A stretch of DNA of 64,000 bases. Source: Cristatella mucedo (lineage: Eukaryota > Bryozoa > Phylactolaemata > Cristatellidae). Shown piece by piece: positions 23,391 through 36,198 of the stretch (the first letter of the stretch is position 1; every line of letters begins with the position of its first letter). The notes under the pieces are model-generated. The model was given only the letters and a program-made list of their open reading frames with translations. It had not been told where the DNA came from and did not search any database. Location: contig WPIO01000037.1 in assembly GCA_009760855.2 (NCBI GenBank), positions 3,400,001 through 3,464,000 of the forward strand, read 5' to 3'. The position numbers were made by a program, and so were the translations under genes.

Positions 23391-26300
23391 CTATGGCTCC
23401 AAGGCAGAGGAGCAGTCCATGGTATTGAACCTGAAGGTAGCTATCGACATGATTCCGAAGAAGTGTACGACAGCTCCTGCGACAACCAGCACGTGAAAGA
23501 TCTGATGACTTTGGAACTGAAAATTAAAAAGCAGGTCATCCTCCAAATGAGCACTCGCTACAGGCTTACGACTAAGAGCTGACTAGCACTGGCAAGTCAC
23601 CAAAACAATACTCCTAACCACAATCAAGCAGCCTAGCTACATACAACTGAGTACCATTGTACGAAAATATGTAGAATAAGCCCGAGTCGTGGACCTATAC
23701 CAACAAAGATTAGCGATAACACCAATGCATGCAAACAGCAATCCCTCCAGATATCAAACCGCGATAGCTCAGAAGGTAAGGTGCTTGCTCTTCCCGACAG
23801 AGGTCGTGGGTTCGAATCTTTCAGTAGGCGATCCTCTATTGCCAACTGCAAGTGGTGGCGACAGCCGTTAAAGGCTCTTCAGCTGCTATACAAATGAGGC
23901 TGTTGAATCAGCTAACATAGCACCCCAGAACCATAGGCACGAGTACAGTGTAAACTAGGGCTGGATCTTATAAAACATAACATCTTAGGAGACAAGTAGC
24001 CTTATAGAAAACCGCTACAAAAAGTTGATCTCTAATTAACAAGCTACAACTACGATAGGACCTAAACCTTTGCAGTATAATGCAACCAATGGCATGACAA
24101 CAGGCGACATGACAGAAGCTGCTCAAAACGGACTTGGTGATCAATGAATGGTTTCGAACGTTGCCAAGATCAAGTAAGCTAGCATAGACTCCGCCTAGGT
24201 CAAAATTCCTGACAAGGTCGCCATGAGCTTGTGGTAGTGCTCACTCTGCTGAGTGATTGGCACTAGATTCTGCTTGGAATGTACATGCAAGGTCTGATGT
24301 TTTAAATGCAAGAGTTTCACTGGTCTATCTTACTCGTTCGAGTATCTTTGTTAGGAATAGCAGGAACAAGACTCGGGGGGAAATTACTTAAGTTCACCTA
24401 ATCTAGAACTAACTTCTTAATAAATGGCCTAAGGACATCTTTGAAGAATGCAGTCAAAACCTGAGGCAATGGACGTATTTATTACGTCATTGGGCAGAGT
24501 AATCTCGGCATCTCAAAACGGAGAATGGTAGGTAGAGGACAAGCAGTCATCTTAGACAGAGAGAACAACTACAAGATACTAGGCGAGTGTATGCTTAAAT
24601 GCAAAAATTGAGTTAAAAGAGATGGGACAGGAAAAGACGAAGAAACTAGTGCTTACAGAGCAGCTGGAAAAAGAATCTGATACCTCACTGCCAGGATCGA
24701 TACTCCTTGTGATGACCTGACAGTGGCTGTGCCGATTGTTGGATCCCATATGTGTAGTGTAAAAATCCCAATTTTAACCAACAATCGTGTTTTTATAGAA
24801 GCTAGACCTAGCCTTAGCTATGATGGTTTGGTATGACCCATAATGGTCCTTCTACACCAGTCGGCGGTTCAATCTGTCTTGATCTTAGCATGTTTTTTTC
24901 TAAACTTGTGCTTAGTATTCCTGGCTTGAGTTACATCTAAATTATTGATAATGAAAAATTTGTTTAGCACAAAAAGAAAAATAACTCTCCACTGGGTACT
25001 TTGCAAATGTTGAAAAATATTAGTGATAGCATGCGAAATTTTTCAGCATGCACTAGCACCCCAAGAAAAATTCGCATCGACGGTTAATCTACAGTTAATC
25101 TATGGTTACACATCTGTTAGAAATAGATGGGTTCGTAACTTCCCTCTCAAAGAAGGGATGCGGGGTGCCATACGTTAGTAATCAAATTAACGACATTTGT
25201 GTAGCAACTAAACCTATTTCTAGGCATTTACATATGCTGGAAAGAAAATGTGACAATTGTAGGTAGGATATCGCATGCACAGTACCAGGACGCATCGGCA
25301 GACAAATGAAAATTCACACGGACACAAAACATGCTGAGCGCTTGAGTTTTTGGCTGCTTTTTAAATGTGGTCACACGAGGAATGCAATGACGTCAGTCGG
25401 TAGCAAAATCCAGACTTTGGGAGCATACGTCCGACGGGACGGTCGTTCTAAGATTTGAGGTTAGTTAAAGGCACAGTCACACGGCTTGAGTCATAAGAGC
25501 TGATGGTATGACACCTCGCCTGATTTGGGAAGTATTTCGTATAGGCAAGCTCGAGCACGAGATTGGAGGAACCTAAAAGTTGGCAAAAAGGCACCCGAAT
25601 TCAACATGGTGCTCGATGTAGAGCCAGTACAAGTCAGTGAGGAGTGGTGCACCACGGCAGATGCAGCGTTCGCGACAAACAAGCCTAGCAGCAGAGCTGC
25701 GAGCCAACTGCAAGTAACCCTTTGCACTGGCAGGAAGACCTGCAAATGATGAGTCACAGAAGCCTAGTCATTGGATCACAAATGCATAGGCCAGCATCGC
25801 TGTGGCATCATCATCTAAGCGGTTTTGCAATGGTGAGTTGCAGAAAGTCAACAGACTCAACCATTAAGTTGATACGGCATACATCCAGTGAAAGGTCAAT
25901 TTGCAACAGGATAACCTGATTGCATATGTACGCTACAGGAGAACTCTTGGCCAAACCGATCTATCGAGAGTTACTGGGCTTTCCACTTTCTGAGTAGGGT
26001 TGCACATAAGCAGCAAGTTGGTTTTATCCTCATTCAATTAGAGAAAGTTTGCGACCATCCAAGTGAAAATGTCAGCAATAGTAGTGAGTTCCACGCTCTA
26101 GAAGCTTAGGAACTGAAGGCATAGTAGCCAGCGGACTAGAGGTTAGTTCAAGGCAGAGTGGAACGACTCAAGAGTCCGAACAGTGGGCATTGCTCGAAAA
26201 GACCGCAGAGAAAAACATTTCAGACATCTATGACACTGGAGCAAGAGAACAAAGGAACCTAAAGTGGGTGACCTTGAAATCGATGCACTGGTTGCACCTC

Positions 26301-29300
26301 TTCATTTTTGCAGTACTTACAAATTAAAAATGAAAGCCTGTCCGTGACTCATTAGCTGGTATTAATTAACCTCAAGTTCGCCATTCTATGGCTTAACTAA
26401 GGGCGAAAGCAGCATTGCAAAGTGCTTTAGTGCCATTGATAAATAGCAGCCCATTCCTGAAACGTCCAGCTCACCAGTGCTTGCCCAATGGGCTGTTTTG
26501 CAAACTTCCCAGGCTCCTGTAACGGTCCTGTAGAAGATAGATTGCTTGTGCAAAAGGACGAGCCTGAGTTCTCATTTGTACAATGGGAGAGACTACGACC
26601 TGTCGGGCTGTCAATCGCACTTAGCCTGTAGCTGCACTTAGTCTGCTTGCTCACTTGAAGGAAGTATCGGATATATGAGACACCACAATGCTTTTGGCAG
26701 ATCTATCACCCACATGCCAGAAAGGCTGATATTGCAAACAACAGAAAATGCTGCCATGCTGGCACACCAAATTAAGAAAGTGGTTCAAACAAAACAAGTT
26801 TGCTTTCAACAGCGCGTGCAGCTAACAATGTGTGTGCAGACTTGGATATCGCCAATTATCGCTCCTTAAACAAAATTATATTAAATACATGCGCACGTGA
26901 CAGTGGCGACTGTGACATGACTGCTCATGCGGCCATTCAAATACTTCTGCAATAATCCAGTGGGTCCATCATGTGATTCGTCCTTGATTATGTGCTCGTG
27001 TGTGTAGACACTGTGACATGCTGCCACTAACCATACTTGCACCACACTTGCATGCTGACCCTGCGCATGTCACTCCTAACCATGTTATTCTTGTTGCTAT
27101 TGAGCATGCTAACACTAACCATTCAATCGTGCTTCCTTTGCAGCAAATGTCAAGTGCCTAGAAAGAGATCGAGTTTGCTGAGGGCGCTATATCAATATAT
27201 CAAATTTAGTGCTATTATTATTGAGTGTGTACGGCCTAAGCAACATAAGGAAATAAACGTATTTTTGTGCACAAGAACAATGTTGCTCAAAGCACCACAA
27301 ATGATTGAACTACAACCGGGCAACAACTAAAACCCATCCACTCTCCTTTGAGGAACATGCATGTGGGACACATAGCTTACCCATATGTCAAATTTTCCAG
27401 GAAACAGCCGTTCTGGTATTCGTACAGCATATATCACGGCTCCGAGTATATAGAGAAAGGCCATGAGAATCAAGTAGCCCAGTGAAGCCTTCTGTATTGC
27501 ATTCCACAAGCCGTCAGTGATAACGTAGTGTGTGGCTGGTATAATTCCACTCAGGCCAAGAGCAATGAAAACACCTTTAAAATTGTAGAAGACGTTTTGT
27601 GCAAAGTAGTATGCATAATGCAGACAATGTTAAAAGGCTTCATCATAGTAAAATAAAAGAATTACAACACTGAGAATCTTTGAAGATCCGTATTACAATG
27701 TATGCAAGTATCCTTCTGTCAAGTCAGTCGGCATAATGACAGCGACAAACCCAGTGACAGTAGAAAACGGTAGTAGTGCAGTTTATAGCCGAGGAAAAAC
27801 GGCAAACACACCAACACGTTAAAGCATACTCACAGGCTCGCAATGCACGATATTTTGGTTGACTAAATTTTTCCCAGAACGACACCACTAAGCAGGCTGC
27901 GCCAAGAAACGAGATAAGCAGCAGGTAGGCTATTTTGACCCCGACTCGGCAGTAGAAGCTGTAGTATAGCCAGGGAATGAATGAGCCCACAGTAAGGAAG
28001 GTGATGCCACAGTAGTCAAGTCTGCAAATAAAAAGAACGAGTGCGAGTAATTTGTCAAGTCAACGATACGCATGTATGTGCACGCCTCGCGTAATTCCTG
28101 AGACGGAGGCACCCTGGGAAAAAACCCAGTGCCACTCACTTGTTGAAGAATTTGCCGACGCTTTGCGAGTGGCAGTAGACGGTGTGAAACAGAGTGGAAA
28201 AACCAAGACACATGATGGCGCCAACGAAAAACGCCGAGAGCACGAGCTTCTCGTGCCACGGGATCTCGATTGATGGCCGTAACAGGTAGTACGTGCAGAT
28301 GATTACAAAAGCCAGCATGCCTGCAATGGAAGTGGGAAAAAACAACAGTAGCGCCGAATCTCCTTGGTCGAATCTGCCGTCGTCTCGGCTGGCTAAAGCA
28401 TCGACGTGACTGCAACGATTGCTCCGATTCATCGACAATTGTCCTTCCTGATTCATCGACAATTGTCTAGTCAATCTTGGCAGCAACAGCTACTGCTGCA
28501 GCTACAGCTACTGCTGCAACAACGCTACTGCTGCAGCAACGCTACACTGCTACTGCTGCAGCAACGTTGCTCCGGAGGCATGCCTGCTCACCGATCAGAT
28601 GTGTCCAGATGTTGACCGTTTCCGTGTGGATTTTGAATATGGACTTGAAACATGCGACGAAAGAGCCCAGCTCCGGCCGATGGCCAAACAGAAGGTACTC
28701 ATTGTCACGCATCCACTCAGGCAGGTGAGTGTGATGCACAACTCGCCAGCCAGCCTCATAGATCTACGATCAGCAGCAGAACAAACACGAATGAGGTGCC
28801 ATACGCACAACAGCTGCAATAAGTAAGGAGCAGAGTATGTACCATCTTCAGCCAAGTGGCAGATGCCATATACATACATTGCTCAATGCCAGTGAACTGA
28901 GACAATAATGCAAGATACTCAAGGGTCTGTGAGCTTAGTGAATGGCTGTCTCTGCAAAGCTAAGCAACAACGAAATGATAGCCAAAAACAGAGATATACG
29001 CTTGAGGTGACAGAAGCAGCTGGCTTGCATCGACTTGCGCAGGAAGGAAAAAGAGATATAGGGTTGAGGTGACAGATGTAGTATGCCTGATCGACCGCGT
29101 ACGAGACCAGTAAACAAGTAGCCTCATCGGGTCATAAGTTCAAACCGAGACCTAAACCGTGATAAGCAATTCACCCTTTACCGGATGACCAGCACAAACG
29201 CATGAATGCTAACACGTGCCTACAACATAGACATATATAAGCTAGAGCTAATAATAATAATAATAATAATAATACACTTGATACAGCTCCCTCAGAGAAC

Positions 29301-32300
29301 TCAATACCCTTGATAAAGGGCCCTCAGAGCACTCAGTCTCTGTCTAGACGCTTTACATTTTCTGCAAAGGGAAACACGATTAATTGGTGAGTAACACCAT
29401 GCTTGATAAATAACATGATTAACATGGGTGGTGTGACATGCACAGGGTCAGCATGCAAGTGTGGTTAGTGGCAGCATGCACAGTGTCGGCATGCATAACC
29501 ACATAAAGGACGAATCACAGGGACCCACTAAATACTGCCTGAAATAGGTTTTTAAGTTCTTTTTAAATGTGGACAAGTCAGGAGATATTGTGACGCAAAT
29601 CGGGAGTGAGTTCCAGGCTTTTGGAGCATATGAACTAAACGCACCGTCTCCAAATGATTTGAGGTTTGTACAAGGTATTGGTAAACAGTTAAGTTTCCGA
29701 AAAGCGGGTGGTACGATGCTTAGCCTTGTGGGGGAATAGATCTGATAGGTAGGCTGGAGCCAAAGAATGAAGGGACCTAAAAGAGAGCGACAAAACTTTG
29801 AAGTCGATCCGTTGCTTGACTGGTAGCCAGTGCAGGTCTGCAAGAAGTGGTGTGATGTGGCAACTGCATAGCTCACGACAGACAAGCCTAGCTGCAGAGT
29901 TTTGCACCAGCTGCAATCGCCTGATTGCACATGCCGGTAGGCCAGCAAGCAGTGAGTTGCAGAAATCAAGACGGGATGTCACAAATGCATGAACCAACTT
30001 AGATGTGGTATCCTTATCTAAACAAGCCCGAATTTTAGCAATTTTATGTAGCTGAAAGTAGGCAGACTTGACTGTGGAGCTGATGTGGTCGTCTAACGAG
30101 AGGTCACTTTGGAACATGACACTTAGATTTCGTGCAGATTTTCAGCAGGCAATATGCTGGCAGAGCCAATTTTGAGCATCAGCCTTTCAAATTTCTGAAT
30201 CACACTTGGTTTGCCCATAACTAGTAACTTAGTTTTATCATCATTTAATTAAAGAAAATTTTCTGCCATCCATGTGCGGATGTCATCAATGCATGCAGCA
30301 AGTTGTGAATTGAGAGAATTCGAGGTGCTCGAAGGCTGGGAGGGATCAAAGCAAAGGTACAACTGAGTGTCATCTGCATAGAAGTGAAAACCTATATTGT
30401 GGTTGGCAATCACATCGGCAAGAGGGAGAGTATAAACTGTGAAAAGAATCGGACCTACCACGGGAGGTACCTCATATTTCAGAGGTACCTCGGATGATCT
30501 TTGTCCATTCACGTCAATACTCTGGAGTCTCCCGCTGAGATAGGACCTGAACCATTGCAGAGCAGTGCCAGTGATGCCCAGGCGAGATGAGAGGTGCTCT
30601 AGAAGAACTTAATGATTGATAGTATCAAAAGCTGCCGAAAGATCGAGTAAAACAAGAAGAGATACTCTACCCATGTCTGCATTCCTAAGTAGATCGTTGT
30701 GCACCATAAGCAATGCTGATTCTGTGAAGTGATTAGCTCTAAAGCCAGACTGGAACTTACTAGCAAGGCTTGAAGTTTCAATATATGAGTTCAGCTGGTC
30801 TGCCACGACATAATTCCAGTCTCTTTTTGATAGGAATGGCAGAAGGGAGACTGGGCAGTAGTTGCTCGTTTTCTTGGTCTACTGTCACTTTCTTGAGAAG
30901 TGGCCTGACTACAGCTTTTTTGAAAGGTGCTCGGACATGACATGAGGCTAATGACATATTAATGATGCTAGTTATGCATGGCAGCAGCAGATCAATGCAA
31001 CGTAGGAGCAGGACAGTGGGAATAGGGTCCAGAAGACTTGTCTTCTTTGATTCAGATACGAACTTTAGGACTAGATCACTAGTGACCTGCTTAAATGCAG
31101 ACATTGAGGTGCAGCCAGGAACCGAGGAACAGCATTCTAGTGGGGATGTTGTCATCGCAGGGATGAATTCCCTGATCTTGTCTATCTTCTGCACAGAGAA
31201 TCGAGAGAAGCGATCAGCTATATCATCACAAGGATAATCAGGTAAGGAGCTAATCTGGGAGCGATTGAGGTGGTTGATCGTCGACATCAGCATTTTTGGA
31301 TTGTGCATCTGTAATTCGTTTTTTTTTTTTATAGAAGCTAGACTTGGCCTTTGCTAGGATCGATTGGTACGCCCCACAGTAACCCTCGTAAGCCTATCGA
31401 TGGACAGTCAGTTCTGATCGTTTGTATGCTTTTTCAAAATTGTAGACTCAGTAGACCTAGCTATTTTAATGTCTGTGGTGAACCATAGGCCGTCTGGGCG
31501 AGGGCGCACAGTGCACTTAGAGGTGCAAACTCGTAGAGCGTGTCAGCTAGTGTCGTTTTGTAGCTATCAACCAATTGTGACAGATCGGAGGGAGGACTGA
31601 GCAGCACAGGCAAAGCAGATATTTTCGCACGGACAGCATCGATGTCAAGGGTCTTGAGGTTTTGCAATACACAGGTTATTTTAGAGGAGGCGGGCACACA
31701 CTGCAGATTGAATGAGATCTGCATGTGGTCATATAAGCAGGATCTGGTAATAATTGGTGATGACGAAGTTGTTGCATGAGAAAATCTGGTGGTGTGTGAC
31801 CCTTGATGTGAGTAGGGCCGTGCACATGAGCCACAGGAGACAATCAGTCAGTCAATGCACGAAATTCAGTGCTGAAGGCGTCAGATAAGTTATCAAAGTG
31901 AATGTTGAAATCACCCATAACGAGAAAAATCAAGAACGTTGAAATCACTCATAACGAGGAAGGATCAATTTCTTGCACACAGAATCGAAATGAGATTGGA
32001 GAAATCCCAGATAAAGGAAGATTTGGTACCTGGTGGGCAATAGACTACTGCCACAATCGGTAGCTTGTTTTCGGGTGAGACCAAGATAATCGATTCAAAA
32101 TCCTGCTTCGAGGGTACTGCCAATGGCTTGAAGTTGAATTTCGAGCGCACGATAACAGCAACTCCACCTCCAGTTTAGATTGATCTAGGGGTGTGAAAGA
32201 ATGAGAAATCAGTTGGGGTAGTGTCTTTAATTGTCGGACAGTTTAAAGATTTTAGCCAAGTTTCAGCTAGGGCGAACAGGTCGAGACCATTTTCAGAAAA

Positions 32301-35249
32301 AAAGTCGCTTATTACCAGAGGTTTATTGCACATTGAGCGGGATTCCAAAAGCAAGCGTTAAGTCTGGCCGATGGAGTTACAACAGGTCTGATGACCACTA
32401 AGTTAGAGAGATTGACAGTGACGAATGTGGGAGAGCGTGCTGAGCGGTTAGAGACAATGCTAGGAATGTTGGATGGTTATGTAAATCGCAGGCATGCAGA
32501 ACAAATTATTTCTTAATTTTTTTTAGTCGTTTGCAGTTAACCACGTAATAACAATTCACTCGTATAGCCCATCTTAAGACAACTAATCTCTCACTCTAGG
32601 CATTTCACATAGTCTGGAAAGGAAGCATATCAGCCAAATAAGTAATAGGGTAAACAATTGCAGCATTTTTAAACGTAAAGGAGGATTCACATTGAACTAA
32701 GCAAATGCTGTAAGGCCCAAGCAAGTTTTTAGCTTAGCTTTAAATATCGTCAAGACGAGAGATATTGTGATGTCAGTTGTGAGTGAGCTACAGGCTTTAG
32801 GTGAACAGGAGCTGATGGCAGTCTCTATAAAGAATTTGAGGTTGATTAGAGACACAGTTAAACGACCCGATTTAGAGAAGCAACTGGTATGTGGGTAGGA
32901 ATAAGAAGTAGGCAGTTCCAATGGGTAAGCCACAGCAAAAAAATGACGCTATCTGAAAGTTATGACGGGACTTTGAAGTCATTGCGCTCCTGATTAGGAG
33001 CGAGTGCAGGTCAGAGAACGTAGCCATCTGCAAAGTAACCATTAGTAGACCAGTATTGAGTAGTCAACTCAGCCATCTACACATGGCTGCAGACCATTTG
33101 CTAATCTCGGCAGGCCAAAGTTTCCATAATAAGAGGCATGTTTACATACAGTGATAATAATATGACATTCGCAAAGTGCCCTACAAGAACGAAATCTTCC
33201 TAGGCACTTTACATATGCTGCACAGAAAGCACGTCAATGAGGTTAGTGATTACATGCATACTGTAAGCATAAATAAGCACACAAGGATAATTCACAAGGA
33301 CAAACAATTCACAAGGACCAGTGAATGCTGTGAGGAACTGATGGTATTAGTTTTAGCTTCTTTTTAAATGTCAGGGGTTGTCGTGATGACAAGAGTTCCA
33401 GGCTTTGGTAGCATATGAACTAAAGGCATGGAGATCCGAGATTGGATAGAGGCACACCTGAAAGATTAAGTTAAAACAGTAAGTAGTGCGATGCTTTGCC
33501 TGATTGGGAAGTAGTTCAATTAACTAGGGAGCTGCAAGAGAATGAAGACACAAAGAAGTGAATGACAAAATCTCGGTCAATATGCTGCTTGATGGGGAGT
33601 CAGTATTCGTTGAGAAGTGATGTAATGTGGCCATTGCAACGTTCACGGTAGACAAGCCTACCTTCACTACAACAGCATTTAATCATGAAACTAGAATCAG
33701 TTAACTTTACATGTAGGAAGCCAGCTGGAATCGATAGGGTAGTTGCGATGCCGTGTTTGATTTAAGACCAACAAGCAGCACCTCCTTTCGTAGGAAAAAG
33801 TACTAGCTGGTTTTTAACAGCTTCTTTTGTGTAGCAACTGAAGAGCTTTTCGGCTATCACCACCACTTGCAGTGGCAATAAGGAATTGCCCATAACAGGA
33901 TTCGAACCCACGACTTCGGGACCAAGGTCGTGAAAAGCAACCGCCTAACGTAGTGTGCCATCACGAAGGTAGCTACAACAGTTAAGCAAGCTCTATTCGA
34001 AAAAACGCCCGGTTGTTGATACCTCAAGGCAAATAGTTGCAGCATCGTGACCAAGAGCTCATTTCTCCGAATGGTAACCTCATATCAAACTAGATGGCAG
34101 GAAGCCACTATCCCCCCCTAGTAAGATGAGGTACGACACACAGTTATAGCACAGTGGAAGAGACCAGCAAAATACGAAATGTAAAAAGAAAACATATTTG
34201 GATTCGCGACTCGCAAGCCAGCACCATGCCGAACCCCAAATCGGAACTGCGACAGTGGACGACAGAGGAATGACAGGCGAAATTCCAGCTAGGACTTGAG
34301 TCCTAGGAACAGTGAAGGCTGAAAAGATGCCACGGATCACACTTTGAGCAGCAACAAGACGAGGGCACAAGCGCTTGCCTTGTGAGCGATTTCGCCGGCC
34401 TCTTCGCGAACTTTCTGAGCAAGCTCGCCGGCCTCTTCGCGCATCTTGTGAGCAAGCTCGCCGGCCTCTTCGCGCATCTTGTGAGCCAGCTCGCCTGTCT
34501 CCTTTTTTACCATGTGAGCGAATCCCTCTGCTTCCGTCACAAGCTTCCTTCGGATGCCATCAAACGTGAAAAAGTCATCGATCGGACCTTCGTCGGCTGA
34601 CGTGAAGTCGTCATCGTTGGCGCTAGATTCGTCGGCAGCCTCGCCAGCTGCGGATCTGCCATCCTGCCAGAAAGACGTGCAAGGCATATTTGCATCCGAT
34701 CCTCAGACAGGGCAACAGTCGTCCGAGAGCCTTTCGCGCTGGGCTCCACATCTCCGATCATACTAACACGGCCTGGCGGCAAGTCACGTGAACGGCTCGG
34801 CGGCAGGCATGCGGCAAGCACGTGCCAAAGCTCGGACCCAGTCGTTTGAGACTGGGGCTAAAACGGTGATCCAGGCTGACCGACAGCGCCCTCCACCCGA
34901 ACGAGCGAGCAGCAGCAGCCGCCTCTGCGCAGGCGAAGGGGGTGGCGAAGGGAGCGGCGGTTCATCATTCGCTGCCGACCGAGACGACGCGGGCCAACGG
35001 GCAGTAAGTGGTGACGAGCACGAGACGTCTGCCTCCAGTGGCTGGCCACGGAGCGAAGCTTGCCACGCAGTGGCACCGCGAGAGAGAGAGAGCTAGACGG
35101 CATACCTCGGATTCGGCTGAGTCGGAGTCGTCAGCCGGGTCCATGTAGCCGAGAACGTCACGGCGGCTGCTGCTGCTGCACTCGGCGGGCGCCGCGGCGT
35201 CGGCGGTGTGGGGCGACGACTCAGCGCCGCTCGTCACGGTCGAGCTCAT
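23391..35249 (-). CDS. ADIPOR: Adiponectin receptor (PAQR family), complete, 7 exons
   Basis: Coding exons on the minus strand: 35249-35106, 34663-34379, 28763-28592, 28320-28140, 28021-27834, 27574-27381 and 23516-23391 (stop TAG). All phases close, giving 429 aa. Family: seven-transmembrane receptor and hydrolase with a cytosolic N-terminus and an intramembrane zinc site. Diagnostic blocks include LPEWMRDNEYLLFGHRP, FKSIFKIHTETVNIWTHL, LFHTVYCHS, PWLYYSFYC, RIPERLFPGKFDIW and FQSHQIFHVLVVAGAVVH. Predicted zinc ligands are H246, H392 and H396, with D263 nearby. Spacings 246-263 and 246-392 (17 and 146) equal human H191-D208-H337. Residues 94-143 form an expanded 11-residue helix repeat before the membrane domain. 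Intron 2 begins with GC rather than GT. Introns 2 and 6 are large and LINE-filled. The start ATG has a good context (CGCCATGA). No clear polyadenylation signal was found. Confidence 0.96.
23758..23918 (+). mobile_element. SINE type A in AdipoR intron 6
   Basis: CGCGATAGCTCAGAAGGTAA (A box) and GGTCGTGGGTTCGAATCTTT (B box) look like a tRNA 5' region, but the anticodon arm and acceptor stem do not close. The type A body follows: GGCGATCCTCTATTGCCAAC, GGTGGCGACAGCCGTTAAAG, GAGGCTGTTGAATCAGCT. No tail module is present. Confidence 0.88.
25195..26300 (-). mobile_element. Decayed LINE 3' half in AdipoR intron 6
   Basis: Tail remnant at 25200-25250. The coding relic LPVQRVTCSWLAALLLGLFV (from NSAARLVCRE-type sequence) and TCTGSTSSTMLNSGA lie at 25500-25760, with a frame toward the VLSTREFLxxN block at 26020-26080. 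26090-26300 repeats the module corresponding to 25400-25600, so two copies may be joined. Confidence 0.65.
26955..27228 (+). mobile_element. LINE 3' UTR fragment with ATT tail
   Basis: Begins at GTGGGTCCATCATGTGATTC, matching the stop-proximal GTGGGTCCCTGTGATTCGTC of the LINE at 59.99 kb. It continues through CTGCCACTAACCATACTTGC to GCAAATGTCAAGTGCCTAGA, GGGCGCTATATCAA and ATT repeats. It lies in AdipoR intron 6 on the opposite strand. Confidence 0.85.
29249..32470 (-). mobile_element. Near-full-length decayed CR1/L2-like LINE (endonuclease plus RT)
   Basis: In AdipoR intron 2, same strand as the gene. From 5': NLVVIRPVV and LLLESRSMCNKPLVISDFFS (about 32430-32310), GLDLFALAETWLKS (endonuclease, about 32280), GGGVAVIVRSKFNFKPLA (about 32150-32110), a linker around 31720-31460, then RT blocks KKAVVRPLLKK, ASKFQSGFRANHFTESALL, LLVLLDLSAAFDTINH, GFHFYADDTQLYLCFD (about 30420) and the C-terminal domain. 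The 3' UTR and hairpin module (AAAGCGTCTAGACAGAGACT) end in (ATT)n at 29273-29249. Several stops and frameshifts; the tail module appears partly duplicated at 29280-29340. Confidence 0.88.
32545..33115 (-). mobile_element. Diverged LINE 3' fragment
   Basis: The minus-strand relic SGRLTVSLINLKFFIETAIS SCSPKACSSL matches the SESNSL...NLKSFGDRAFSSYAPKAWNSL region, followed by a tail with CTATGTGAAATGCCTAGAGT. It is more diverged than the adjoining 29-32 kb copy. Confidence 0.7.
33150..33700 (-). mobile_element. Diverged LINE 3' fragment
   Basis: Tail arm TGTAAAGTGCCTAGGAAGAT (about 33215-33196), a 3' UTR with a GCTTACAGTATGCATGTAAT block, and relics of the C-terminal coding region (33340-33660) in broken frames. 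Adjacent and co-oriented with two other LINE copies. Confidence 0.7.
33800..33968 (-). mobile_element. SINE type A
   Basis: Minus strand: GATGGCACACTACGTTAGGC, GTCGTGGGTTCGAATCCTGT (good B box), TATGGGCAATTCCTTATTGC, CACTGCAAGTGGTGGTGATA, GCTCTTCAGTTGCTACACAA and AGCTGTTAAAAACCAGCTAG. In AdipoR intron 2. Confidence 0.9.
34384..34510 (-). repeat. 33-bp coding tandem repeat in AdipoR exon 2
   Basis: Nearly identical 33-bp units encode 11-residue ELAHKMREEAG-type repeats, residues about 105-143 of AdipoR. The period is divisible by three, so the frame is kept. Confidence 0.92.
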
Positions 35250-36040
35250 GGCGACCGGGGCGTTCGCGTATTACACACACGCGCGCACACACCGGAATGA
35301 CGTTCCAGCTCTCTATCCCTGTGTACGCTCGTATTCTCTCGGTTCAGTGGCCGAGCGCGGCTCCTAGTCGGGAAAACCATTTCTGCGAGCCCAGCCCACG
35401 GCTCGGCGGAGGCCCGCGAGAGCACAGCTACGTGGACGAACGAGGCGGCGGGCGCCCCGCGACAAGCTCAGCGGTTAACTTACGCGTCTCGGGCGGCGGT
35501 TGGTTTCGAGTGAGCGAGCGCCCGCTGACGCTACTGAGCGGCGAACTGACGGCTAAGCCAGCTGGCGATGCAAGCGGAGACGGCTGATTGCTGAAGGTGC
35601 CGGACGCAGAGGTCGCGCGACGGCAGAGGTCAACAAGATCACCAGTTGCGTAGTCATGTGAGAATCACCTAGTTCTGTTATGCAGCAAGTGAGGTCGCTT
35701 AATGATGTTATAGTATTTTCTAAAATTTTCAGAGTGGTTACTAGGGTCACGCGACGTACAAGCGGTCAAGGTTAATCATAATCGAGCTTCCGCTAGCTCG
35801 CCGGCACACTAGGCTTCTCCTGGGTCTTCGTGGTCTCGTGGACCGAGTCCCAATCGGCTGTCGGCTGCGTGACCTCACATAGCGGTACGTGTCAATGTGT
35901 GACAAATTTAATTGAAATTCATTCAGCAAACGAGCTATTCGTAGCGACAACTTGGGTAGCCGCCCTCTCCCACGCCATGGTGCACGCCCACCCGACTCTA
36001 TTAGCGTCTCGTGTGTGTGTCTGTGTGTGTGCGTTCGTGC

Positions 36041-36075
<35 letters not shown>

Positions 36076-36109
36076 TGTGTGTGTGTGTGTGCGTGTGTGT
36101 GTGTGTGTG

Positions 36110-36198
<89 letters not shown>

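Noticed and set aside
23758-23830. A possible tRNA gene
   Set aside because: A and B boxes are present but the acceptor and anticodon stems do not pair, and the body continues as SINE type A.
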